From positions 1,922,001 to 1,986,000 of the forward strand of contig NEEC01000004.1 in assembly GCA_002189035.1 (NCBI GenBank): a stretch of DNA of 64,000 nucleotides, given 5' to 3'. The translations under genes were made by a program, and so were the position numbers. Origin of the DNA: Utricularia gibba. Taxonomy: Eukaryota; Streptophyta; Magnoliopsida; Lamiales; Lentibulariaceae. The notes beneath the pieces are model-generated. The model did no database searches and was not told the DNA's origin. It worked only from the letters and a program-made list of their open reading frames with translations. Positions 24,202 through 35,689 of this stretch are shown piece by piece (positions within the stretch are counted from its first letter, which is position 1; each line of letters starts with the position of its first letter).

Positions 24202-26549
24202 ATGAATCAAGAAAATAGAGATTCAGATTTTACAAACTTAGAAGAAATTGCAGTTGAATATAGAAAAAATATTGATGACAACAATGATGATAAGTGACCT
24301 TTATGGGCATATGTTGAAAAAGAAAAGAAGGGGATAAAAGTGGAAATTCAACCAAAGTGTTATTTGTGATCTATGGTTTTCAGAGGATCCTATTCTAAAG
24401 TAAAAGCACTTTTGCTGAAGTTACCTTGCAACAGGATTTCAATTTGCAAAAAAACTACAGGACCTCAAATTGAAGAACTAAAAAAGATGGAGGAAGAAGT
24501 TGTGAAAAAGAGGCAAATATCCAGAACTAGTACAATCGAAATTTATAGTAGCTCACCTACAACTCAAACATCTTTTAATTTTCATTTATCACTATCTAGT
24601 TACTTGGGAGTACATAAAAGAAAGACATTCACGCAATTGAAGATAGATGATGTTTTTAATACAATAATATTAAATGCAGAACAATTGGATATCATTATTG
24701 CCAGAATGTTTTACTCAATAAGCCTTCCATTTTATCTTGAAAAGAATTCGTACTATGTTGAGGTTTTTTCTATTGCAGCATCAAGAACAATTCTAGGTGA
24801 ATTATAACTTTTTTGAAACAATATATTTTATCTTATATGTTTTTTATTATATTAATCTTTTGGACTACTCTTTTAAAAAATGAAAGAGCACGAATTGAAA
24901 AAGCATTGACCACTACACAAAGTACTTAGAACTCTGTAGGAGTAATCTTGACATGTGATGGATGGACCGATCTACAAAGAAGGCTTTTGATAAATTTCAT
25001 AGCTTTAAATGAGTGTGGAGCAATGTTCATTAATGCTGTGAATTGTGAATCAAAATTCAAGAATAGTGAGTATATTGCTTCGTTAATTGACGATACTATT
25101 AAACAAATTGATCCATCAAGGATAATACAAGTTATTATGGACAAGGCCAAGGTGTGTATGACTGCTAGTTGAATTATTGAGAGAAAATATCATAAGGTTT
25201 TGTTTATTTTATTAATTTTTATTTGATTTGATGATTTGTTTTAATATTTTTTACTTTTGTTTTGTAAATCAGTTGTATTGTTTTTCTTTTTCAGATCTTT
25301 TGGACTACTTGTATTGTACATACTTTAAATCTTATTCTCAAAGATATTTGTGCACCAAAAAAAAAGGTTCCAATCAGGTATGATGATTGCAAATGGATTT
25401 CTAATGTCATGAGTAGAATGATGATGATTGAGCATTTTATTGCTAATCATTGCATGAGGATGTTCTTGTTCAAGAAATATTCAAAGTTTAAACTTTTGAA
25501 TATTGGTGAAATAAGGTTTCAATTGTAATTATTATTAGAAGACTTGTTTTGCTTAAAAAAGAGCTGAAGGCTTTTGTGATTAGTAAGGATTGGTGCGAGT
25601 ATCAAAATGATAATATTGTGAAAGCTAGAGAAGTGGGAGAAATTTTGATGAATTATTCTTTTTGGGATTCTATTGAGCATATACTCTCTTTCACAAATCC
25701 TATTTATGAGATGTTGAGATTATGTGATACAAATGAAGCAAATTTGCATCTGGTTATTGGCATGTGGGACTCTGTTTGTATGAAAGTTAAGAAAGCAATA
25801 TACACTTATGAGCAGAAGCATTCAAATAAGGAATATTTCTTTTGGCATGTTGTGGAGTTGGTGCTATTAAAAAGAAGAGATTATAGTTTAACACGATTGC
25901 ATGCATTGGCTCAAACTTTGAATCCAAAGTATGCTTTGAATATTCAAACTTATATTTAATAGATATGTTTAAAGTTGTTTAAAAATTAAGGATAACTTTG
26001 TTTGATATTATGATAATCTTTTTTTATAGAGTTTATACAGAAGAATGGAAGAATGAGCATCCTTAATTTCTAGATGCCACAAAAGATAAAGAACTAACAC
26101 GTTCAAAACAAGAATTTGTTGAGCATTATTTCCCTACTCCGGGAAAACGATTGGATGCATATGGTGAGATTGCTAACTTTGTGGCTTGCTTATCTGATTT
26201 TGGTACCACTTATGTCATGATTGGAAGGTTAAAGATGAAAGCAATTGTGTGATGGGTTACTTTTGGAATAGAAACACCTATCATTCAAGTCGTAGCAATG
26301 AAAATACTTGATCATGTTTCATTTTCTTCAGCTTGTGAGAGAAATTGGAACATCTACAAGTTCATACCTTCAGCAAAAAAACACAAATTAGCAGATGAAA
26401 GATCTGAAGATCTTATGTTTATTTACAGTAATTTGTGTCTTTTATCAAGATTTTCAGATAAGTATCATGTTGGTGAAAGCAAATTGTGGGATATTATGGA
26501 AGATGTATTTGAAGCCAGTTATGTTGATATTTTGGAGAATGTATTATGA
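24202..26549 (+). pseudogene. hAT-family transposase pseudogene
   Basis: An ATG at 24202 starts an acidic N-terminus. A BED-type zinc-finger region follows (PLWAYVEKEKKG, FRGSYSKVKALLLKL, ISICKKTTGP), but TGA codons interrupt it near 24295 and replace a Cys region near 24368. Next come the DUF659-like block at 24926-25172 (TCDGWTDLQRRLLINF) and IFWTTCIVHTLNLILKDIC at about 25294-25350. The C-terminal region is at 25549-25959 (FWDSIEHILSF, LHALAQTLNPKYALN) and the hAT dimerisation region at 26298-26549 (SACERNWNIYKFI). The domain order is complete but many stops and frameshifts break it. Terminal inverted repeats were not identified. Confidence 0.85.
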
Positions 26550-26789
26550 AAGTGAATTTGAAATGGAGTAATTGGAGTTGAATGTTCAAGCAAATGTGAG
26601 TGGATATTGAAAGATTTAATATAGAAAAAAATAGTATAATTTTGTTATGTATTTGATCATTTTAAAGTTACTTTTTAATTAAGCATATTTTAATTATTGA
26701 TTTTTAATAAGATTTTGTTTTTTATATTCATAAAATAATAAAAATAATAAATTTTAAATAAAATGTATTTGAAATGTACCCTAATATCA

Positions 26790-27060
26790 ATTAATTACAT
26801 ATTTGATCTAAAAATTATGTATTTAGAATATAACCGACTCAAAAATTTTTATAACAGTACATAACGGGCCCATATAATTTTGTGAATAGGCATATTTGAT
26901 CCATAAGTTTTGTGAATTGGCATATTTGACCTACGAATTTTTATTACTATAAAATACACTCATTTAATAATGATAAATTTGACATGTTTCAATTTTGACA
27001 TATTTGACCCACATAATTTACCGGTTCAATATATTTGACCCACACAATTAAACCCGGTTT
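26790..27060 (+). repeat. Left subterminal repeat array of the MULE-like element
   Basis: Several degenerate copies of (G)GCATATTTGAYCCA, spaced about 30-40 bp apart. Confidence 0.5.
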
Positions 27061-27178
27061 AATAATATTATTATTTTAATTAAATTATTAAAAAAATAAA
27101 TTTTTTATATTTGAAAATTCCCCCAAATCGATTAACATGTGAATTGAATGAATTTCCCTAAGAATTACCCTAAATCAT

Positions 27179-27680
27179 TCATTTCCTTAGCTCCAGTATT
27201 TTTTCCTTCTTGTTCTGGGTGAATTTCGTATGGAATCTTTTTCCGCTATCGGAGCTGAATAGCATTGTGGCGGCGGGGTTGCAAAGGGCGGAAGCTACGG
27301 TGCTGTTTTCTGGCAGTGAACCCAATAAGAAAGGTATTGCTAGCTTATGCACAAAATTCTTATTCACTGATATTGGATATACTATTCTTTTCAAATCTAG
27401 TAGACGAACAATCATGTCAATATTTTTCTTTTATCTACTCTTCTTTTTTCTTAGGAACTATGGGCACTTTTCAGCTTCTGCTGTCCTGATTTGCTTGGTG
27501 ACAAGAAAGAGCAATCCATTTGACTTTTCCGATTTCCCCTTGCTGAGTTATGCTACTTTCGTTTTTTTAATTAATTGTTCTTAAGGTTTAAGGAAAAATT
27601 TGAGAACTTCATTAATCGAGGGAATGAGAAGAATGCCTCTGATCGAGAAAAGTATATTGCTTCTTCAATAGCGAAAGTGA
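27179..27680 (+). other. Exon-like pair inside the MULE-like element
   Basis: A GC-richer stretch ending GAACCCAATAAGAAAG|GTATTG encodes LNSIVAAGLQRAEATVLFSG. A second stretch at about 27587-27676 encodes KFENFINRGNEKNASDREKY and is followed by a GTGAG donor. These could be two exons of a host gene fragment captured by the element or the element's own 5' exons. I do not recognise the protein. Confidence 0.3.
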
Positions 27681-27950
27681 GTTTATTTAGGTTTTTCATC
27701 CATTTTTTCTTAGTAAATTAGTGCAGCTTGAGTTTGAACAAGATAGTTTTTCTAAACTGTCTACATTTTGTTCTAATTATGTATGATATAGTATTCAAAC
27801 TGATATTTTTTTAATGAAATATGAAGTTTAAAAAGTACATATAACTTTAATAATTTGTTTTTGCTGAAGCGTGTCTGGTTTTAATAGCAGAGTAGCCATT
27901 AATAGCAAAGTAGTTCTTATTGTTGATTTCTTAGTTGATTTATTTGTAGA

Positions 27951-28535
27951 TATGGATACTCACATGAAGTATGAAAGAGACTTCGAATTAGACTACGAGA
28001 GTGAGGACGAAGACTGTGAAATTCTCGATGACCAATTCCCCATCGAGAATGATGATTATGGACTATCTTTGCAAGTTCCCGTATCTAAAGGAGTACAATT
28101 GGAAGGTCCTCGCAATGAAACAAGTGAAGGGCCTTTGAACATTGTTAGAACGGAAAGCGGTAGTATTCGAATACAAGAACTTTTATAAGTATAATTTGTT
28201 TTGATTATATTGTATTATTATCATTATTATTATTTAAATTATGTTTTATTTATAGGGAAGGGATAATCTTTGAATTGAAAGCCGAGGCGAAAGATGCACT
28301 TGAAGAATATTGTGTGCGGAAAGGAATCCAATTCTGGTTTGAGAAGAATGATAAGTATCGTTTAATTGCTCGTTGTAGAGGTAGTGAAGGGGTAACATGC
28401 CCATGGAAGGTGTATATGAAGGTAACATTGATGATAACTTGGAGTGTTTATGAAGTTACTCCACATAGAGACCATTGTCGGCCACATGTGAACAACAAAT
28501 CAGTAAATGCGCGTTGGCTTGACAATGTCATGTGA
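27951..28535 (+). pseudogene. MuDR-type transposase, N-terminal part only
   Basis: From the ATG at 27951 there is an acidic segment (ESEDEDCEILDDQ). A GT-AG-like break follows near 28188-28256, then the MuDR DNA-binding domain: FELKAEAKDALEEYCVRKGI, NDKYRLIARCRG, CPWKVYM, HRDHCRPH and NARWLDN. In the family this is followed by the MULE catalytic DDE domain. Here the frame ends with TGA inside the hairpin at 28514-28590 and no catalytic domain follows. Exon-like tails at about 28790-29145 (NASSKRRHEGNFGIDTSF) could be the C-terminal end of the same protein. Confidence 0.65.
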
Positions 28536-28585
28536 CCCACGCCCGTGTGCCATACCAAGGACATGGGCGTGGGTCACATGACATT
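28514..28585. repeat. 30-bp inverted repeat (hairpin) with one mismatch
   Basis: The left arm runs from TTGACAATG to GCCCGTGT and the right arm is its reverse complement except for one C/T difference. The loop is about 12 bp (GCCATACCAAGG). The arms hold CCACGCCCGTG, the same motif as in the GC-rich core at 29.46-29.81 kb. Confidence 0.9.
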
Positions 28586-29159
28586 GTCAATGGGTCCGTG
28601 TTGTATTTGACTATATACGTGTATAGTTTAATATTGTAGTATTAAATGAATATAAAATATTTATATCTATGTTAAATGTACAAAATAAAATTGAAAACTT
28701 AACTGATTTGATTTTTAATGAATAAATCAAACCTTGATCTCCGTTTGATTGATCTTTTCCAAATATCTCACATCATGCCTCATACATTGGGAACGATTTA
28801 TCCTTTAGTGCAGAAAACTTCGGCTTGTCATGCTGCAAAACAAAGGTAAACTTGGTAGTTTGTTTATGGTTAAGTATCTAATATGATTATAAACATAATA
28901 TTTGTACCTTTTAGGAGGATGAACAAAATGCTTCTAGCAAGAGAAGACATGAAGGAAATTTTGGGATAGATACATCATTTTCTCGGATAAAGTCACATGA
29001 TAGGGTAATTTTACATAAAATTTCTTATAAAAGTTTTTCACATTTAACACATTTATATACACAGGAGACACATGAACCTTCAAAAGGAATCACTTCTAAG
29101 GTGACGACATATCAAAAGAAAAAAGCTAGCATGTGTGGGCTGGAATAAGATATCTCATG

Positions 29160-30235
29160 AGTTGTTTGGTGGATATATATTCGATCCTTGGTTATAATTC
29201 AGATCATATTTACTATTTTTTTATTTAAATATTTTTATTAACATTTGATTCTTAAGTATAATTCAGATTAAGCATATATTTTCAATTTTAATATTTTAAT
29301 TAGTATTCGATCCTTAGGTATGATTCTGATCAAACGAATATTTTTTATTTTAATATTTTTATTAGCAGTCGATCCTTAAGTATACTATGGATCAAGTGTA
29401 TATTCATTTATTTTAAATCTTAATTAGCATTCGACCTTTAGAAGCAATTTAGATCGTGTATACATGACAAGGACACACGGGCGTGGGTTGTGTATAAACC
29501 ACGCCCGTGTACATTCCCAGCAGCACCACAAGGCCACACGGGCGTGGTTTACGCCCGTACACACACGCAGCAGCATGACAACACCACACAGGCGAGGTTT
29601 ATGCGTAAACCATGCCTGTGTGCACATGCAATAGCCACAAGGCCATACGAGTGTGGTTTATATGTGGTTTACATATAAACCATGCATGTATGCACACGCA
29701 GCAGCACACAAGGCCACACGGGCGTGGTTTACGCCCGTACACACACGCAGCAGCATGACAATGCCACATAGGCATGGTTTATGCACAACCCATGCCCGTG
29801 TTCCCTTGTCATGTATACACGATCTAAATTGCTCCTTAGGGTCGAACGCTAATTAAGACTTAAAATAAATGAATACGCACTCGATCCAAAGTATACCTAA
29901 GGATCAAATGCTAATAAAAATATTAAAATAAAAAATATACGTTCGATTCGAATCATATCTAAGGATCGAATTCTAATAAAAATATTACAATAATAAATAC
30001 ATGCTCGATCTCGAATCATACATAAGGATCGAATGCTAATAACAATATTAAAATAAAAAATATACGCTCGATCTGAATCATATCTAAGGATCAAATGCTA
30101 ATAAAAATATTAAAATAAAAAATATACACTCGATTCGAATCATAATTAAGGATCGAATGCTAATTAAAATGATTAAAGTAAAAATACACACTCCATCGAA
30201 AGTATAACTAAGGATCGAATGCTAATAAAATTAAA
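29160..30235. repeat. Fold-back structure: inverted arrays of a 62-bp repeat around a GC-rich core
   Basis: The right arm (about 29835-30235) is about seven tandem units of 62 bp, with consensus phrases CTAAGGATCGAATGCTAATA and CTCGATC. The left arm (about 29160-29450) holds about five units of the same repeat in reverse orientation. The inner edges (29438-29490 and 29781-29835) are reverse complements over about 54 bp with few mismatches. The arms enclose about 330 bp of GC-rich sequence. Confidence 0.85.
29457..29810. repeat. GC-rich core with CACGGGCGTGG palindromes and a 178-bp duplication
   Basis: The block CACAAGGCCACACGGGCGTG, continuing through CAGCAGCATGACAA, occurs at about 29529 and again at about 29707. 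Each copy includes the short palindrome ACGGGCGT-GGTTT-ACGCCCGT. The core is far more GC-rich than its surroundings. Confidence 0.85.
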
Positions 30236-30584
30236 AACTAAGAAACTTTCATATTTATTATATGATTTAATAAATGACATATTTACATTATTTATATTTT
30301 AATAAACATATATAATATGATTATAAAAATATATTTTTTGTAATTGTTGGATTTGACATGTTCTCGCATGCTTAGAAATAAATATAATTTATAAAAATGC
30401 TAATAATAATCTGAAGTTTACTTTGCAACGACATCACGGGTTCGAATCGTAGTGGATTGACCCAATGGATATTCGGATTGATTGTTGTGCCCATGTCTAC
30501 AAGGCATTTATCGATCAACATTTATTTTAAAAAGTATTTAATTTTTTTAAAATTTTGATAATTTTATATGTTAATTATGCCAAT
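30236..30584. other. AT-rich DNA, no gene
   Basis: No feature beyond AT-rich sequence. A GGGTTCGAATC word near 30438 is tRNA/SINE box-B-like but isolated. Confidence 0.4.
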
Positions 30585-31005
30585 TCGATAAACTTATTGG
30601 GTTAATTATGTTAATTTGTCACACTTTATGGGTTAAATATGTAGATTTAAAGAACTTTAAGGGTCAACAATATCAATTTATTAAACTATAAGGGTCAAAT
30701 ATGTCAAAATATTGGGTTAAATATACTAAATGAACACTATACATGGGACCAATAGTAAACTTATTGGGTTAAACGGACTCCATTGTAAAGTTATATAACT
30801 CTTCGTTGGATCAAATATGCCCTATTATAATACTGTATTGGTCAAATATGTCATGCAACAAATTTTTTAAAAGTTAAATATGTTATTTTATAAATATTTT
30901 GGGTCACATATGCGGAATTGGTACTGGTTCAAATCAAATATGTTAAATCGGTCATTTTGTTATGAGTAAAAAATGTCAAATTTTCAAAATTTTAGGTCAC
31001 AAATG
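30585..31005 (-). repeat. Right subterminal repeat array of the MULE-like element
   Basis: Degenerate copies of GGGTCAAATATG/GGGTTAAATATG, the reverse complement of the left-array motif, spaced about 30-40 bp. Confidence 0.55.
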
Positions 31006-31366
31006 ACATCACCCCACCCTAGTATGGTACTTATAAATTTGTCGTATCCTAAAGATAAATTATTAATATAACAAGATAAATGATTTAATATTAATAATTC
31101 CAAGATAATATGCCACACTTTTATGACTCCGTGCGATGATTTCAACACAAGGTTGGTGTGTTGTTCCTTACAAAAGAGTCAAAGCATTTTTTTTTTTTTA
31201 GTTCATTCTTGAGTGCAATTTGTACCAATCCAGTTAGGTAAAAAAAAATCAAAGTTTGGTGTATAAATTTAATGTTGGGACGAGGGGTGTTCTAATTTGA
31301 TCATGATTCGATATTCATTTCTTTTAATTTCTTTCTTCGCTTATCCATCACATCCGTTGATGAATG

Positions 31367-32015
31367 TCAGGATAAGAGGCCTCTTGCCGGGCCCATTCTG
31401 CTGTGCATTTATCACAGTTTTCTTTCGGTATATCAACACTTCACCCAAAAACATGAAGTAAAAAGAGATAAATGCAGGAATGATGGATTAAGAATAACCC
31501 TAGGATGATGGAAACCGTCAGATACTTTCAAAAAAACAAAAAAGGTTTCAGGGTGGCCGATTCAACAATTTCTCGTCCAAAATGGTGGGCGGCGGCGGGT
31601 GAGCATCAACCCGAGTAGCGTTGAGAGTTGGGAGCCATGGAAGTCTGCTAAATGCTATTTATGACATAATATGTCTTCTCCATTATGAAACATATATTGT
31701 TATAATATTGTGTCACTGATGATATTGCGTCCCATTTTCTCCTCTTTTAATCGTGTGTCTGCATAATAAAACATCAGCGCTAGAGTGGGTAATCAGTGCT
31801 TACAAGGTGTGTCTGCGTGCTAGCAGAAATTTCGTTTCTGGGTAGCTTGACTGGACTTTTCTGTATCATCATTAGATGACTTGTGTACGACAACAGACGC
31901 CCGTCACCTTACGGTGCTTCCTTTTCATTACATAAACCACTCACTTATCACAAGTCTCTCCACTACCAAGCCACACATAACACACCCACGCACACCCAGA
32001 GAGAGAGAGGAAGCC
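31367..32015 (+). promoter_or_regulatory. OSC2 upstream region
   Basis: Collinear with the OSC1 and OSC3 upstream regions. The TATA-like site is TACATAAA at 31929-31936. From about 31878 to the ATG the sequence is the same as in OSC1. Confidence 0.6.
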
Positions 32016-35000
32016 ATGTGGAAGCTGAAGATAGCGGAAGGGAAAGATTCGCCTTATCTATACAGCACAAACGGGTTCGTGGGAAGACAGATCTGGGAGT
32101 TCGATCCTGAGGCCGGGACGCCGGAGGAACGGGAAGCTTTTGAGGATGCTCGCCGGAAGTTTCAAGAGAATAGGAAGCATGGGTTTCATTCATGCGGTGA
32201 TATGTTCACGAGAATCCAGGTGCTTGATTGGAAGGAGAGGCTACTTGGTGAATTTGGGATCCAGTATTTTGGTTACCAATTGCGTTTCCACGTTTGCAGC
32301 TGAAGAAGGAGAGCGGGATTGATCTACTGAGCTTGCCGCCTGCGAGAGTCGGAGAAAACGAGGCCGTCAGCTACGAAACGGCGACGGTGGCCGTGAGGAA
32401 AGCATTGCGTCTTAATCGCGCTATTCAGGCGGTGGACGGTCATTGGCCGGCAGAGAACGCCGGCCCAATGTTCTTCACACCACCCCTGGTACGTGGCAGC
32501 TCGAAGGATACCCTTCTCCTTTCATTTTTTTTTTTTAAACAAACTTAATTATCCTGTAATTTCCACTTTTTTTTTTGTTGTACAGATAATCGCACTGTAC
32601 ATAGGTGGAGCCATTAATGCAACTTTAACTTACGAACACAAAAAGGAGATGATCCGTTACATCCTCAATCATCAGGTATTTTTTCTAAATTAAGTTCTGA
32701 TTAATTCTTTAATTAACCTAATTATCTTTCCAAATCATGTAACACATTTGTGATTGTGATATGACAGAACGGGGATGGAGGATGGGGATTTTACATAGAG
32801 GGGCATAGCACCATGATCGGATCAGCCCTCAGTTATGTCGCACTAAGGTTACTAGGATTGGGGCCGGATGATGCGGACGGTGCCGTCGCCAAGGGCCGGA
32901 AATGGATCCTCAACCACGGTGGAGCCACCGGGATTCCTTCCTGGGGAAAAACATACCTTTCGGTAATTTCATTCCGCTTGTAGGTATTTGTTTGTACGTT
33001 TCATGGGTTGCTAAAACTATATTTGACCAGGTACTTGGAGTGTACGACTGGGATGGGTGCAACCCTCTTCCACCAGAGTTCTGGCTGTTCCCTTCAGTTC
33101 TTCCTTATCATCCGGGTATGATTCTTCTACAGGGAAAACTACAACGAAGCTTTGTTTGCCTGATCCCATTCTAATCAGTAGTTTGAATACAAAAATGCAG
33201 CAAAAATGTGGTGCTATTGTCGTACAACATACATGCCAATGTCGTATTTGTATGGAAGGAAGTTCCATGGTCCTCTGACGGACCTGGTCATGTCCCTCAG
33301 ACAAGAGATCCATGTGAGGCCGTACCATCAGATCGATTGGAACAAGGCTCGCCATGATTGCTGCAAGGAGGACGTGTACTTCTCCCACACCTTCGTACAG
33401 GACTTGCTTTGGGATGTTCTTAACTATTGCTCTGAGCCATTCATGAGGCGATGGCCGCTGAATAAGATTCGGCAGAAGGCTCTTGACAAGACAATCAAGC
33501 ACATGCGGTATGGCGCAGAGGAAAGCCGATACATGACCATTGGATGTGTGGAAAAGGTACGTATGTACATGTTGTTTTCAAGATTACAGCAATATGGTTT
33601 CTCTGTGAGGCAGACCACATGAGAGTTTGTTGCAAATTTTGTGTTGCAGTCTCTACAGATGATGTGTTGGTTTGCTCATGATCCAAACTGCGAGGAGTGG
33701 AAGTACCACATTGCAAGAGTTCCTGATTATCTGTGGCTAGCAGAAGATGGCATGACGATGCATGTTAGTTTCACTGATTTTACATCTGCATCAACATCCA
33801 TTCCATTTTCAGTTCTTTGATGGGAAATTTACTTGTTTGAATGAAGAGCTTTGGAAGTCAAGTATGGGACTGCGCACTTGCAACTCAAGCAATAATCGCT
33901 AGTGGGATGACAGAGGAGTATGGTGACTCTCTAAAGAAAGCGCATTTCCACATAAAAGAATCCCAAGTATGAACTTCAATTTGCTTTTTCATTTCACTGT
34001 AGCGTTTGTGAAGGGTGGTTTGATCCTTGGTTGTAATGCAGATAAAAGAAAATCCGAAGGGAGATTTTGAAAGCATGTACCGGCATTTCACAAAGGGAGC
34101 TTGGGCGTTTTCCGATCAGGATCAGGGATGGGTTGTATCTGACTGCACAGCTGAATCACTCAAGGTACTAAACTTCACAAACCCACCATCTCTTCCGAAT
34201 TTAGAAACGCAATAGGGAGAGTCCTCTTTCCCTATGACACTCAATGAGTTGCGCTCTATCTGCTATTTCAGTGTCTGCTTCTGCTATCCCAAATGCCAGA
34301 GGAAATTGCAGGGGAAAAGGCAAAAGTGGAGCGTCTCTATGAAGCTGTAAACGTACTGCTCTACTTGCAAGTAAGCATGGCTGATATACACATCAGGATT
34401 TCTTTAATACCGATGGGTTTGCAACTAATCGAAAACTCCGACGATCATCCAGAGTCCTCTAAGTGGCGGATTTTCGGTATGGGAGCCTCCAATTCCACAG
34501 CCTTACTTGGAGGTAAGCAATCATCACGCCAAGATATCAGAGCCCACGTACTCTGCATTCAATATGCTCATCTCAATGTTTTGATCATTCCTCAGGTGTT
34601 GAATCCATCCGAACTCTTTGCTGACATAGTTGTTGAGCACGAGTAAGATTTCAACTGCGTTCTTTAGTTGTTGAATAAGAAAGATAAATAACACATGTAT
34701 GTGTATGCAGGCATGTAGAACCCACTGCATCCATCATCCAAGCACTGGTATACTTCAAGCGCCAGCATCCCGGACACCGTGAGAAGGAGATTGAGCTCTC
34801 CATTGCAAAAGCAGTACACTTTCTAGAGGAAAAGCAATGGCCTGATGGCTCATGGTGAGCTGTCAGCATACTGTGATCTACTCCACCGATGCATACAGCA
34901 ACAACTCAAATCTGGTTGCGTTGCAGGTACGGCTACTGGGGAATCTGCTTCATCTACGGCACACTCTTCGTGCTTGCAGGACTGGCTTCGGTGGGAAAGA

Positions 35001-35689
35001 CGTACGAGAACAGCGATGCCGTCCGAAAAGCCGCCAACTTCTTCTTGTCCATACAAAACGAAGAAGGTGGATGGGGAGAATCCCTCGAGTCCTGTCCCTC
35101 TATGGTACCCACTATACATACTTATTCATTACAATGGGATGATTGGCGGCCAGATTGCGTTCTTACAAGCTTTCCATTGTTGCAGAAATACACTCCTCTA
35201 GAAGGAAATCGGACCAACTTGGTCCAAACATCCTGGGCCATGCTCGGACTTATGCTTACCGGACAGGTTCGTTATACGGCACCTAAAATAAAAGTGAAAT
35301 CTTCTAAGTTTGAATGATCCACTCATTTCCACCAATCTCATCTTTAATGCATATACGATATATGGTCGCATTTCTTACAAACGGGATCTGTGCTTCCCTT
35401 TTAGATGGAAAGAGACCCAAAGCCACTGCACAGAGCAGCCAAGTTGCTGATCAATGCGCAAATGGAGGATGGCGATTTCCCTCAGCGGGTGAAGCTTAAA
35501 ACACACATCTTTCCAGAAACAAAAAACCAAGTTTATGCAATGCTTTATACATCATATGACATGCTTTCGCAGGAAATCACGGGAGTGTACATGAAGAACT
35601 GCATGCTCCATTACGCTCTACACCGGACCATTTTCCCATTATGGGCGTTGGGGGAATACAGGAAGCGAGCATGGCCAGGCCAGATCTAG
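32016..35689 (+). CDS. Oxidosqualene cyclase OSC2 (intact frame, altered VECT motif)
   Basis: Predicted exons: 32016-32219, 32300-32488, 32586-32675, 32768-32962, 33031-33115, 33201-33556, 33650-33763, 33847-33966, 34042-34164, 34272-34370, 34453-34512, 34596-34642, 34711-34854, 34927-35104, 35186-35266, 35405-35488, 35573-35689. Each exon has the same length as in OSC1 and the join gives 761 aa with no stop. MWCYCR (257-262) and DCTAE (485-489) are kept. At 563-566 it reads VEPT instead of VECT, so proline replaces the cysteine that in characterised OSCs hydrogen-bonds the catalytic Asp. Other changes from OSC1 include GMTMH for [20 protein letters not shown], and FPQR before the last intron. 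Either the enzyme has altered activity or product, or it is functionally weakened. It belongs to the same OSC branch as OSC1. Confidence 0.9.

Larger units (their letters stand above)
26750..31010 (+). mobile_element. Mutator-like element (MULE), rearranged
   Basis: Outward-facing arrays of a degenerate CATATTTGACCCA motif occur at both ends in opposite orientation (about 26790-27060 and 30585-31005). Between them lies a MuDR-type transposase N-terminal domain. The outer boundaries and a target duplication could not be fixed, so the span is approximate. The interior has been altered by the hairpin at 28.5 kb and the fold-back structure at 29.2-30.2 kb. Confidence 0.5.

Noticed and set aside
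29457-29810. Spaced repeats of the GC-rich core considered as a CRISPR array
   Set aside because: Eukaryotic nuclear context, irregular spacing, internal palindromes and a 178-bp duplication instead of uniform repeat-spacer units.
30425-30470. tRNA or SINE box B-like GGGTTCGAATC
   Set aside because: No matching box A, no cloverleaf and no poly-A or target duplication nearby.
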